This document shows positions 45,191-57,082 of a DNA stretch of 64,000 nucleotides, piece by piece. The DNA comes from Triplophysa rosa (Eukaryota > Chordata > Actinopteri > Cypriniformes > Nemacheilidae). The stretch is taken from NCBI RefSeq assembly GCF_024868665.1, contig NC_079908.1, positions 7,135,174 through 7,199,173 of the forward strand, in the 5' to 3' direction. Numbering within the stretch: position 1 is the stretch's first letter; each line of letters begins with the position of its first letter. Made by a program: the position numbers and the translations under genes. The notes beneath the pieces were generated by a model. That model searched no databases. It was not told the DNA's origin and saw nothing but the letters and a program-made list of their open reading frames with translations.

Positions 45191-46489
45191 TTTTTCTTTT
45201 AAAATGCTTCATTTTTTCTTTTGATTTTGGTTAAATTTCACTAACTAACTTCATTTAACAAGGATTTTAACACATTAACCCATGTGTTACATGAACTTTT
45301 AGTCCATTCGTCTATCCGAATAACAACTTATAACATTATAGCCGAGTGTAATTCAGCAAACACAAGCTTTATGAAAGCTTTATTAACTCTCCAAGTGCCA
45401 TTTTGTCTACCCCACTATTTTCCTGGAAAATGTTCCTGGAAAAACTTCTGGGATGGAGCCTGCTGATAGGGGACACTCTGTTCTGTCGTTGATTTCTGGG
45501 TACAGATGTATATATTGCGTAGGATTTTTTTTCTTTTATAAAGAAGACTTTTACCGAAATGCCCATAATGGGAAACTCCAGTGGGAGTGCGTGACCATAA
45601 CTACATTTCTTAGTTCAATTTTCCTGGAAAAAATCAGATCCAACTTAAATCTGTTTCTGGGTAAAAAAAAGACGAATTTCATGTTGAAAAAGGAAACTAC
45701 GATTAAACTGTAGCTAAAGCGGCATGTACCATGGGAAGAGAGGAAAAAAGATGTTTTGAGAATGTGACCGGATAGAGGTGAGAGGTTGAGGGTAACGGTG
45801 CACTTACGAAGCTCATCAATCCAGCATGTGTGGGTACATGCGTGTGTGTGCATCACTGCCCGGCAGGCTGGGAAACCTCAGCCTTCCCACACTCCCCCAA
45901 GACAACCAATGCTGGACACGACCAGTCGTGTAATCAAAGTCTATAGTGTGTGACCGTGGACAAATACACCCAGCGCTCCCATTCCAGATTATTAACTCAT
46001 CAATCTGAGCTCTCAGCACGACACCTGATGTATCCACAGCTGGTTAAGGCAGTAATATCGCCAGCATTCCTGTGACCAGAGGAGGGAAATGTCAGTCGGT
46101 GATTCAAAGTCTGATCGTACTTTAGGCTTCCAAAAATGCGCCCACACCCCCATCGAGCACCTTTAATACATAACATTAGGAAATTTCTACCCCATAACAC
46201 CCTTTTGAAGTTGATGCTATCGGTCCTTAAATGCGATTTCATCACAAATCTCTAGCATTTAACTGCCAAAGTATTGCAGAGCCCATGATGCATGTGATGT
46301 TCCAAACGCTTCCAAGCTATCCGCACAACTGATATATTTACCACGAGTGTAAAGTTCATCGCACAACTGCAGTTTTACATTAGTGAGGATGTCACGAGAC
46401 GATGACGAACGTTCTCCATAACATCTAAACGCAATAACATCCATGCATAAATAAATGCACTCCTTGACGCAAATTAAAGAAAAATACGT
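45191..46489. other. Intergenic DNA
   Basis: No gene; several short overlapping frames on both strands, none recognisable. Confidence 0.45.
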
Positions 46490-47200
46490 CCAGCGCTGTA
46501 CGGTGACACTGTGTATTGTGTTGGAAACGGGAGGTGTGCGTGTGTGTGTGTTTTTGGGGGGGTTTATTTAGCGGAAGTTTTTCCCGGGCCCGCAGTTCCG
46601 GCAGAAGGAAAAAGAAAGAAAACAGCCCTGTGTCTTGTTGCTGGACTGCAGCGGCGCATGAAACACATGGTCCCAATTTCACGGCTGTGGATGGAGGAGT
46701 GCGGGCGGATGCGGGGGCAGAAACAAGCATGCAATCTGCAGGCATTAATACCTCGGTAATAGTCACATTCGCTTAAAACCAGGAAGCTTTTTTTCTCCGA
46801 CGCACACACATAATCTCTCTCGCTGTCTCTTTAGGTGACTGAGAGGCAGCAGACTACGCTAAACAAACAGAATGTTGAGAGACGGCCCGATGTCCTGTTT
46901 CCTGTTCTTGCTTCAGTCTTAATGAGCGCCGTTACAGTAAACCGGACGCGTGTTTAGGACTCGCATGTGTCTGGCCTGGCAGGCCAGGACAGGAAACAGC
47001 GAAGGGGCTCGTCAGTTTTCCAGTTTTCCCCGCACGGGCTGTTCCCGGGAACAACTTGAATTTCAAAACGTGCGGTTTCCAAGACCAGCATGTAATTACC
47101 GGACACGAAGCTGCTGTTACCCGTTCCTGCTTCGTCTTTTTTCGCCTTCAAGCAACCGCAGTGGCCGGCCTGCGCCTTGTGCGTAAAACTGGATTTAAAG
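46490..47200. promoter_or_regulatory. CpG-enriched segment in mid-intergenic DNA
   Basis: Higher CpG content than the flanks over about 700 bp, with a 14-bp perfect palindrome tgttcccgggaaca (47040-47053) that contains a STAT-like TTCCCGGGAA, and a tggcctggcaggcca inverted repeat near 46972. Competing frames of 80-113 codons lie on both strands; none is recognisable. It may be an enhancer or an unannotated promoter. Confidence 0.25.
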
Positions 47201-48421
47201 AAGGTCAAATGACAGGATATGATAAGGGGTTTAGTGCCTGTGAGGCTTTTATTAAAATCCACGCCAGGTCTTTGAACCGTGTCTCAATTAGAATCCATCA
47301 ATGATTCGCAAATGGACTCCAGGTCCTAATGGCTTCTGTGTAGGGTGATGAGAAGCATGTGGATGTTGGGACTTCTGGGTAGCTAAAAATTCAAACGCAA
47401 CTGTGTGGAAGTAAACAACATGGAACTTTGTAGGATCAATGAAGACTGTTTACGCAGTGATAAGGTTAGATGTTTGTGTTTGTGTTCTAAGCATCCCTGC
47501 TGGATAAGAAGTCTTGAATCAGGTTTGCTGGTCATAGCAGGTCTAAGATGGTCTGAAGAGGGTCTATGTAGCCAACTGGTGACCTGTTGTTCTTTTTTCG
47601 GCAGAAACTTAAAACCAAGCAAAATTCTGTAGGAACTTATGGATATGAAAGTCACAAATACTGGTATTGTTAATGGAGTGGCTCAGATATGACGTATTTT
47701 TGTATGCAAACTCCAGAAGCAAGTTCGCATTTTAAGACTTCCGCCCCAAAGTCTACGGGTTTTTTTTTTATGGGTTTTTGGTAAATCGCCTGAAATAAGG
47801 TCTGTGGCTAACAAAACCTCGAAATATTACACAGAGCTATAACCCGCTTTTTAAACCTTTATTGTGTCTTTAAAACGGCGGTTGCAACAAGTTGCTAAAG
47901 TGACAACTTACTTTTGGCGGGGACGTTAAATCTCACAAATAATGCAACATGGGCACGAATGTCTAAAATCACCGTTGGGGATTCATTCACAGAGTAATTA
48001 CTTACCAGGGAACACGTTTGAATAAAGTTTGAGAAAGTTGTCGGAGGTTTGATGGTGGTGACGTTGATATCGAGCGACCATAGTGTAGTCTGTTTATAGC
48101 CTCGTGTTAGCTTTTTACTTCTGGTGATTGTATTTAGCCATAAAAAGAGCAAATATTGTGTTCATCTGTAAAGATTATCTTGATAAACAAAACGTGTAAA
48201 CATCATGAACATTTGTGAATCACAGATCTTATTTCTTGCGATCTTTCAAAAGTTTACTTGCGCTTACTTCCGGGTTAGCCTACAAAAATACGTCATCTCT
48301 GAGCCTCTCCAAACGTGATATTAAAAACCATGATGATCAATATTGTGTTGATGTGTCAAATATCATAATATCGTAAATAATTTAGCAAAGGTTTGAAATT
48401 TTGTCTTAAGAGCAACTACTT

Positions 48422-48452
<31 letters not shown>

Positions 48453-50040
48453 CCTTATACTTTTTGAGTTTGTTTTATTGCTATTTAACTGATAGCATTA
48501 TTTAATTAGTTTTGATAGATATTCAGATCATATTATTCGATTAAATTCTTTTGGCCACAATCATCGTGTAAAGAAAATCTGATATGTCTTTAGTATGTGA
48601 AGCAGGGCCAGGTCTGTGGGGACTGGAGGGCGGCAAAAATATCCCTCCATAAATAGTTGACAATTAAAATATTATTTGTATTATTTATTAAATAATGATC
48701 TGCTAATTTAATCACAGAACATTTTTAAAACATCAACTTTGATTGATTGCATGTCGAGCCAGAGTACTGGGCCTGGTGTAAAGCATAGACTTTGTGTCAT
48801 TGATACATAATGGCAAACGTTATTAAAAATATTTCTTATAGACAGCAGTGAGATTTAATTGATAGAAAATATATTTTTCCTATTTCTCAGTATCCACCAT
48901 ATATATTTCTACTGAGAAAAAAGATCCTCAGACATCTCACAGTTTCAGAAGAGATCTCAACAATGTCACAAACTGAGCTCAGATTTGCCAAGTCTTCCAT
49001 AAAAAGTCAATATTATTTATTTATATTATTTCAGTATGAAACGCATCAAATGTAAGCAAACTCAATTTTAAGAATTTTTAAGACAAACACCTGAGGCAAA
49101 AACGAATACTTGCTGAAATGAAAACCATTAAAAGCTATAAAAGAAGACTAAAATGCTGGACAGCAACCTCTGCTAGTATAGTGTAGCATATAAGTGAAGG
49201 CTCTGGTTTCAAAGTGGTCAAATAAGCTTGTCAAATGAGCCGCATGTGAGGTTTTGTTTGATCCCAGAGCATCACCACAAATATCAAAGCTAGTGCCAGC
49301 CCACCCATGCAATTTAGATTTACACAGCAAGACCACATGAAGTCTCATCTATAGTCCCATGAGGACTGGATATTATTGCCCAGGTCAAATGATTTCATCT
49401 GCAAAATATTTCATGATTAAATGTTATTTTCCTTAGAGGTGTGAAATCACGTGGCGCTTCCCCGCTTCGGGCAGGGTGATGGGCGAGGGCCAGCTTTCAC
49501 ATACGGAGCCCAGCAAGGAGACCCAGCATGGGGGTAATTAAAACAAACTGGCAGCGCTTTCACAGCCTCAGCCAAACAAACACCATTGACTCCGTCACTC
49601 CAGCGGACTCGGCATCAAGACAAGAAGTGGCAGTTGGGCCAGCGATGTTGAGAATTTGACTGTCAGAGAGACACCACACAGAATGTTTGCTTAAAGTTAT
49701 CTCTTCACCTTGAGATGCGTTTGCACAACCTTCTGTTTCAGCATGAATCAGTTTTTGACACCCTAGCTGTTCCAGTGCTGGAGAAGGGAGACCCCCCTTG
49801 ACCTATTCGCTGGTTAGGTTCAGCTGGCCGGTTGGCGTGTGGGGAGAGACAGGTTGGCAGAGAGACAGCGTGGCTGGCAGCAGAACTATCAGGGACAGTT
49901 TTGTCTAGGCTACATTTTCAGTAAGAAGAGAAAAGAACTAGTTTGAACAATTGCGTGGTGCAAAGGTGCGCACATTAGGACTATATATTAAAAAATGACA
50001 TATATATATATATATATATATAATTATATAGTATATGTAT
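47201..50040. other. Intergenic DNA
   Basis: No gene. A CT microsatellite lies at 48421-48448 and a TA run at 49998-50034. 49430-49660 is unique and of balanced composition. Confidence 0.45.
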
Positions 50041-50210
50041 TTCTCTTCATGTCATTCGAAACCAGCATATGTCTTTTTTTGTGGAACACAAAAGAAGACA
50101 TTTTGAGAAATGTCTGTGGTTTTGTGGACATACAATGGAAGTCAATGGGGGCCAGTGTTGTTTGGTTACCAATATTCTTCAAATATCTTCTTTTGCGTTC
50201 TGCAGAAGGA
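50041..50210. mobile_element. Angel-like MITE, truncated
   Basis: cttcatgtcattcgaaacc, tgtggaacacaaaagaagac and tcttcaaatatcttcttttg are family words; outer TTAA ends are lost. Confidence 0.65.
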
Positions 50211-53200
50211 ATTTATTAACAATTCTAAACTAACAGATTAAAAATATCATATGAGATAAAAAATGTAATAAGCTAAACAACAATTATGAAAAATAACAAT
50301 GGAGAATGCATCTTACTTTACTTTACTTTTGCTACAAATATTATCTTTATTTTTATTACAAGTAAGGTTATTAGAGTCAAACAATTCTAAACTAACAGAA
50401 TAACAATAATGTATGAAATCAAAAATGTAATAAGCAACACTTATGAAAAATAACAACAATGTAAACCTATTTAAAATTTAGAATAAATCGGCTTAATTTG
50501 AGCTTTTTAAAAATATTTTATTTTTATATTTTATAACTTAATTTAGTTTTTTTGCCATTGTTTAACTACTAGTAAAAAATAAGGTTACTACAGTCAAACA
50601 ATGATACATAATTCTTGTGGTTTCATAGTTTATGAATACTTGAAAAAAAGTAACTAACAACAAAACAGCAATTCACACACAGCTTCATTATCTTAGACCC
50701 TCCTTAGCCTAAAGCAAGACATAAACAGATAGAAGTCTACCAGTCTCCATCCATCCACACTAGCCTTCATTGTTTAGGCTCTGAGGGGCCATTAGGCTCC
50801 ATGGAGGCCGTAAGAGAGGCTATTTCTCTGTGGATGGAGACGTGAATTGGTGGATGAGAGCTCTGAGAGGGCAGCAGTGTCCTGGGCAGCAGGCCTCGAC
50901 TTTGATGGGGCCAAGTCAGGCCTTGGCCGCATACCTCGCATGTCTCCCTGGTTTCCCTCTACCACATTACTACCTCCAGTCAAAACAAACAAGCTGCTCC
51001 CGAAGGCCCAAACCCTACTCGAAAATAAAAGTCTTCCATTTTTAAAAGCAGGAACACATATTCTTTGTATTCATGCCCAAAACTAAAGTTGTTCCACATG
51101 TTCCTGTTCGAAACTCTTGTCACTTGTCCCATTTTGTAGTGGAGATGTCACAGATTCTCCTGAGAGGACACAAAGAGAAAGTTGGTGTCACAATAAAAGT
51201 GAAGGCCATAGAAATTTAACGTCCATTAAAAAGTTTACTAGATGTTTCCACAAAAAAACAACATTTCCTCCTACTCGAGTTATTATGCCAAGCTGAAACT
51301 GTGAGGCAAATTTCATTTAAAAGGAGGAGCTGAAATGGTTTTATTGGCCATCTGGAAAAAATGAATGTATTCACAACTTTGAAAAACAAACGAATTTCTC
51401 AGAGATTACTTAAACAGAAATGGTTTGCTTCACCATCGTGCAAACAAAAGTAACCGCATTGACACCAGTTTAAACCACAAACAAAAGAGTCAGAACAAGA
51501 CAAACAATCATTAGCATAATGTTAAAAATGTGTAAAAGAATCGGTATCTTGTATTTTATATATACTGTATGTATATGGGGTTTTTTGCCTTTAAAAAAAT
51601 GGCAAATTAAAAAAAGGCCTTTAATTTGAAAGGACAGCGGAGAACAGACAGGAAAGCATTGGATAGAGACAGGGGAGTGGGACCAGCAAAGGACGCTCGA
51701 GACGGGAATCGAAGTGCATTGGCATTATATGTCAGGACACTTAACACATGGCTATTTTTTTTGTTAACTAAATACAAAAGGCCAGGGCATAGGAAGTACA
51801 GTATTATCAATATTTTTGGTTAATGACTAATATTTGATTAATTTTAATTTTTTAAATATTAATATTTGGTTAATAATTTTGTGTAAATAAATATGATGTT
51901 GCATAATTTTATATTTCATTATTTAAATTATATATAGCCTAATTAATTAATTATATAATAATTAATATAAATTTATTTTGATTTAATTTGCACCCAGACT
52001 AAATTTCTCCACCGATATATTAATATTGAACAACATACTGGTGATGTTTCTTAACATTTTCTATATACAGAGCACAAAAGCATTGCATTTTCCTGTCCTC
52101 TTTTGATTGACAGGACATATCGGCCCTGAACATCGGCTGGTTTTTAAACTATTGGTTGATATAGCTGTTAGTGTGAAAATTTGATTTATCGACCAATACT
52201 GTATATTGGCCGTTATATTACTGCATCTCTAGTTTAATATTAGGAAAATGTCATGTTAGACACGTTTTCTTTTGAAGACTCAAATAGCAAATACTGTACA
52301 TTCATCCCTAAAGTAATCCGAACGACTACAATAGATTAAAAAATGCCTTCTAAAGCAACCAACACTGGTTATGAGAGAAAAATATTTTAATTTTGACTTG
52401 TATGCAAACGCATATGAGTGCTAAATTTAAATATGACCAAATTTAATAGCTTCAAATGTGTGTCTTGTGTTGTTCTATAATGTTTTGCCAGTAGACACAG
52501 AGGAACCAATGAGAATTTACGATTTTAAGCCACCATATTTGAATCTGTTTTGGTTTCAAATTCAATAACTAAACTCAAAATATTAGGTGAATTGTATCTT
52601 TTAGATCCCACTGGAGTTACTTGTATTCATTTGATGATAAATGTACAAATTGGCACATTTTGAGTCCCTTAGGAAGATAAAATGAAAGCATATTAAAATT
52701 TAATTATTCATTTGTGTTTAAGGTGAGATGACATGAGGATGAGTGAATTATGAGTGAATTTTAATTTTTTTGTCTAAACTGCCGGCCTTTAAGCTCTGGG
52801 GCTGTTGTTCACTAAGAGGCAATGACTGTGGTTAAATACCCTCTGATTACTGCCTACAGCCCCTGAACGAGAATACAAGGGGTGGGGGGGGCAATGAACC
52901 ATCCCTGTTTTTAATGGAGACAATGACCTGAAACAAACCTTATGAGTGACATGATGAACAGCCGTCACGACCAACAATCATAGTCCAAGGCTGTGAGTGC
53001 TGAGATTGACATTGCACTTTTGTGCAGGCCTAGAACCTGATCTTACCACCATAGGCCAAACCTTGACCAAAATAAGAGAAGTTGCAAAACTGTTCTCAGA
53101 TCAGCAGAAAAAAAGGAAACTATATTATGGAGAGATGTTGAAAGACAGTAGTATTGGTGCTTTGGGCTAAACAGGACAGGACAAGAAAGTTTTTCCGTAA

Positions 53201-54093
53201 GCCATAGGCAAGGTTAAAGGGTGATGTGCCGTGTTCATTTTTGCCTACTCGGATGTCTAGAAAAAGGTTTAAATTTTCACCTTGAGGCTTGCGCACTTTT
53301 TGTTAAGCCATGTCTTTGTGAATCTAGCAAAATGAAAACTATCATTACTGCTAAGAATTATATAAAAAATAAAAACACCTGTGGCTAAAAAAATCCTGTA
53401 AAAAAAACAGCGGGGCGCCAGACATATTCCATAAAATTGATTGTAAAATTACATGTTTTTCCTGTAAATTTGAGGTCTTTTCTGTAATTTGACGGTTTGC
53501 TTACACATTAAGGCATGGTAATATTTGACATTTTACCGGCTTTTTATCTCCCTGTCTTATTCTACACGTCTCATTTTATCTCTTTCTTCCTGCATGGAAG
53601 CCCATCCGCCCTCCCCATTAAACAAATAAAGACATTTACATAAAACTAACATAATGAATTCTTGTTTCACTTCTGAGGTTTTTCAAGGCCCCTTTTTCTA
53701 TTGTTTTTGTCCAACATTCTTTCCTCCTCCTGTCGGCCAGCTTCCTCTCCTATAGCCCTGTAAGGAACATCTATATTGTCTTTCTGTCGAAATCACGCAC
53801 ACACGGTCTCTTTGTCTCTCGGTCCATCAGGTTCAATTTTGAAGCAAGTGGTAGTGACATCACTGTCTCTCTCAGAAACACACACGCAAGCAAAGGCCCT
53901 GTCACACTCTAGTGATTCCACTCAACTCACTCCAATAAAACTGTCTAACACAGCTCACATATTAATCACTCATTCTGTGTGGGATTCAGGACTCAATCAG
54001 TGTCGTGGAAAGTCAACAAGTAGAAATTAATTACATTCATTAAGAGCCCATATAATATGACACTTAAACATTAGCTAGAGATTTCTATTCCTC
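50211..54093. other. Intergenic DNA
   Basis: No gene. 50220-50480 holds two diverged copies of an aacaattctaaactaacaga-type word, i.e. an old tandem duplication. 50690-50960 is unique. An Angel-like right end lies at about 52700-52780 and CTGTAAAA-type debris at 53380-53540. 51830-51970 is extremely AT-rich. Confidence 0.45.
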
Positions 54094-54761
54094 CCCAGGT
54101 GCACAAAGTACACTTTATTTAAGTACACTTCCATAATTTTTTGCTTGAAGGAACAGTTCACCCAAAAATAAAAATTCTGTGATGATTTACCAAAATTTCT
54201 TAGTTCTGATGAACACAGAGAAAGATATTTGAAAGAATGCTTGTAACTAAACAGATCTTGGCCACCATTGACTATTATAGTAGGAAATCTGCTTTATAAA
54301 TTTCTTTGTTCTGTTGAACACAAAGGAAGATATTTTGAAGAATGTAGGAAAGCAAATAGTTCTGGGGCACTTTTTTAAAAAGCAGTTTTTACTACCATTG
54401 TCATTTTTTCTACTATGGGAGTCAATAGTGCCCCAAGAACTGTTTGGTACAAGCATTCTTCCCAATATCTTCCTTTGTGTTCATCAGAACAAAGACATTC
54501 ATACAGATATGAAACAACTCGAGGGTGAGTAAAGAATGACAACATTTTTTGGGGGGTGAGCTGTCCCTTTAATATACAAAAAATAAAGGGTTTTTTGTAC
54601 TTCTATGGTGTCTCAAGATAGCAGTTGAGTACACTTAGATCTTCTTAGGTTCACCTTAAGAAGTACTAAAAACTATTTTTTGTGTGTTAAATACAAATTC
54701 AGTGTGTGAAAATAGAGCACTTTATGTACATAAAGTGTTTTAGTGCAATTTTTTACCTGGG
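54094..54761. mobile_element. MITE with CCCAGGT ends, host for a nested Angel-like copy
   Basis: cccaggtgcacaaagtacac at the left and ttttttacctggg at the right form inverted ends, with agtacactt/aagtac words inside. The element at 54145-54572 is inserted into it. Confidence 0.55.
54145..54572. mobile_element. Angel-like palindromic MITE, long variant (nested)
   Basis: It ends at TTAA (54569-54572) and starts at a degenerate TTGA (54145-54148). Like the 31194 copy it holds the longer centre (gaagaatgtaggaaagcaaa and its inverse), 428 bp. Confidence 0.75.
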
Positions 54762-54989
54762 TCATCATAAGTTTCTGTCCTTGTGCTGTAAGATTATCAT
54801 TCACATCATTGTTTTGGAGAACAATAGGTGCAAAAAGTAATGACCTGGAAAATTAATGTGATACGTAGGTACATAAATATACAATACTTTGGACATTAAC
54901 AATAAGTCTTAGTATTTTGAAAGTTGTCAAAAAAAATTCAGCACACGATGTACTTTTTGGAACATGGATGATCAGGTCAAGTTCTGTGC

Positions 54990-55284
54990 TTAAAGGGACA
55001 GTTCACCCCAAAAATGAAAATTCTTTTATCATTTATTCACCCTCACGTCATTTCAAACTTGAATGACTTCCTTTCTTCTGCAGAACACAAAAGAAGATAT
55101 TTTGAATAATGTTGGTAGCTAAACAACATTGAACCTCGTTGACTTCCATTGTATGAACGCAAAATCACTGAGACATTTCTTAAAATATCTTATCTTGTGT
55201 TCAACAGAAGAAACAGTCACATACAGGTTTCGTATGAATAATTGATCACATAATTTGCATTTTGGGATGTATTTTTCTCTTTAG
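54990..55284. mobile_element. Angel-like palindromic MITE
   Basis: Left TTAA at 54990, agggacagttcaccccaaaa, typical centre, right end tctctttag near 55284. About 295 bp, standard length. Confidence 0.8.
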
Positions 55285-56627
55285 TGCAAAATGGGAAACA
55301 CAATTTGAGAATACTAAGAAAACTTAAGATTCTTAAATTGTTCCTTAACCTTTTTCTACTTCTGACTTACAATTGTTATCTCTATATTATAATTTGCATT
55401 GGAAATATTGCATTAAATTTGAAAATAAAATGACACAGATGCATTTTTACTGGAGGTCTCAGAATATTAGACTTCACTGTATTTAGGTTTCGATTAAATC
55501 TATGCTTTTATTTCACTTCACTTTACAGTGCATCCTTTTCATAAACACCAATAATTGACATTTCTGATACATTATGTTACATCAAATGTAAAAGTATAAA
55601 TCTTTTCGAAACGAAGAGTGGCAGGGAGGAGACTCTAAGCAACATCCCATTTTGTCCGGCCCCGGTCCACGCACAGCAGTGAGGAGGCCTATAAACCCTC
55701 TACTGTCTCATCAACAGCTATATGACAGGCCTCATCCAACAGAACTGAGATTCAGATTGACATCTCAATGAGGGGCCGGTGCCAGTCTTTTACAAGCGCC
55801 ATTTCATGGCTGTGCTCTTTGTCCTCCCCCCACCCGCTCCACCCCACCGGGGTGAGACCGTCCCTTTCTTTATTTTGGATGAGCGAGAGCTCCAACGGGC
55901 AGAAACGGGGAGGGCCCCTCGTCATGCCCCACTGCCCTTCAATCGCCGTCTGAGTCATTGCCCACAAAAACTGCCTTGCTCCATATAGCCCACTTTTGCA
56001 TATGAATGAGCGACGCATTGTCCAGCTTTAAATGCACATTAAACCTGTCTGGAAACAACCGAGAGGAGGCGCACGCTTTTTCCCCCACTTTAATAAACTA
56101 ATTAATTGGACGTACGAGATTTAAGAGAGGAAGATGTCTTGGCGCTGTTTATTTCAGAGCTTCAGCGCCAAGGGTTTGAAGGAAGAGTATGTTTATAGTT
56201 CTGCCAGAAGAACGCCGCCGCGGTAGCTCAGTTCCTTTGTACGGAGGCCAAACGCAGACCTCTGGCTTTTGTCTTTAGAAGAGGGGTTGGACAGGCTCGT
56301 CCAGCCTGGCAGACTGTTGCCGAGACACCTTGGTTATCCTGCCCTGCGGGTCTGCCCTTTGCTCTGGCCTGGAGAACAGACACTAGGGATGGGCCGAGCT
56401 CTGACGAAGCAGGTCATCTGAGATCTGAGCGAGAGAGCAAAGTGCACGTCCAAATAAGAGTGATTAGAGATATCAATAGGCATTTCCATTGACATGCACC
56501 ATTGACTTGCTCTGGTTGGCTTGTTTGTGAGGTATGTTCGTCCTTTTCAACCATGAGTTTGCGTGAATATAGTCTTGTTGAGTATTGTTGGTTAACTACA
56601 TGGGCATTCTATTTGTTCTGTGTCTGA
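55285..56627. other. Intergenic DNA with a candidate regulatory stretch
   Basis: No gene. 55620-56400 is unique and motif-dense (see findings). Confidence 0.45.
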
Positions 56628-57082
56628 ACATATCTGATATGGATAAAAGTATGGGACGCTCCCTTCTAACATGAATGAGCATATAATGACATTTAAGAGA
56701 TTTGTGTGCTTTTGATTTTATAGGAACAGTTTTGGGCAGGTCCCTTTTCTATTTCAACATGACAATGACCCTGTGCACAAAGCCAGATTTAAAAAGAAAT
56801 GATTGATTTAGTCTAGTGAGGAAGAACTTGACTGAGACCTGAACCCAGCAGAACACCTTTGAGTCAAACACTCAACACCCAAACCCATCAAATGACTTGT
56901 ACACAGCGGTGCAGTCATTTCAGAACACAAGAAGGACCTTCCAAAACTGTTGCAACAAAGATGGAAACAATTTCTTTTTTATGGTATTGCATTAATATTT
57001 GGTTTAATTGGAATTATTTTTAATTGGAATAGAGATATTTATTTAGAAGGGGGCGTCACAATACTTTGTCCATAGAGTGTAC
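56628..57082 (+). pseudogene. Decayed Tc1/mariner-like element
   Basis: The ends (atggataaaagtatgggacgc and its inverse gcgtcacaatactttgtccat) are inverted repeats. Inside, a plus-strand frame gives FQHDNDPVHKARFKKK, matching the Tc1 transposase 'QDNDPKH' DDE motif, and DLNPAEHL, matching 'SPDLNPIEHLW'. Stop codons interrupt the frame repeatedly, so it is non-functional. Confidence 0.75.

Noticed and set aside
46425..46766. 113-codon minus-strand frame as a gene
   Set aside because: It competes with 82- and 86-codon plus-strand frames over the same CpG-rich DNA, has a His-Thr repeat and no recognisable domain.
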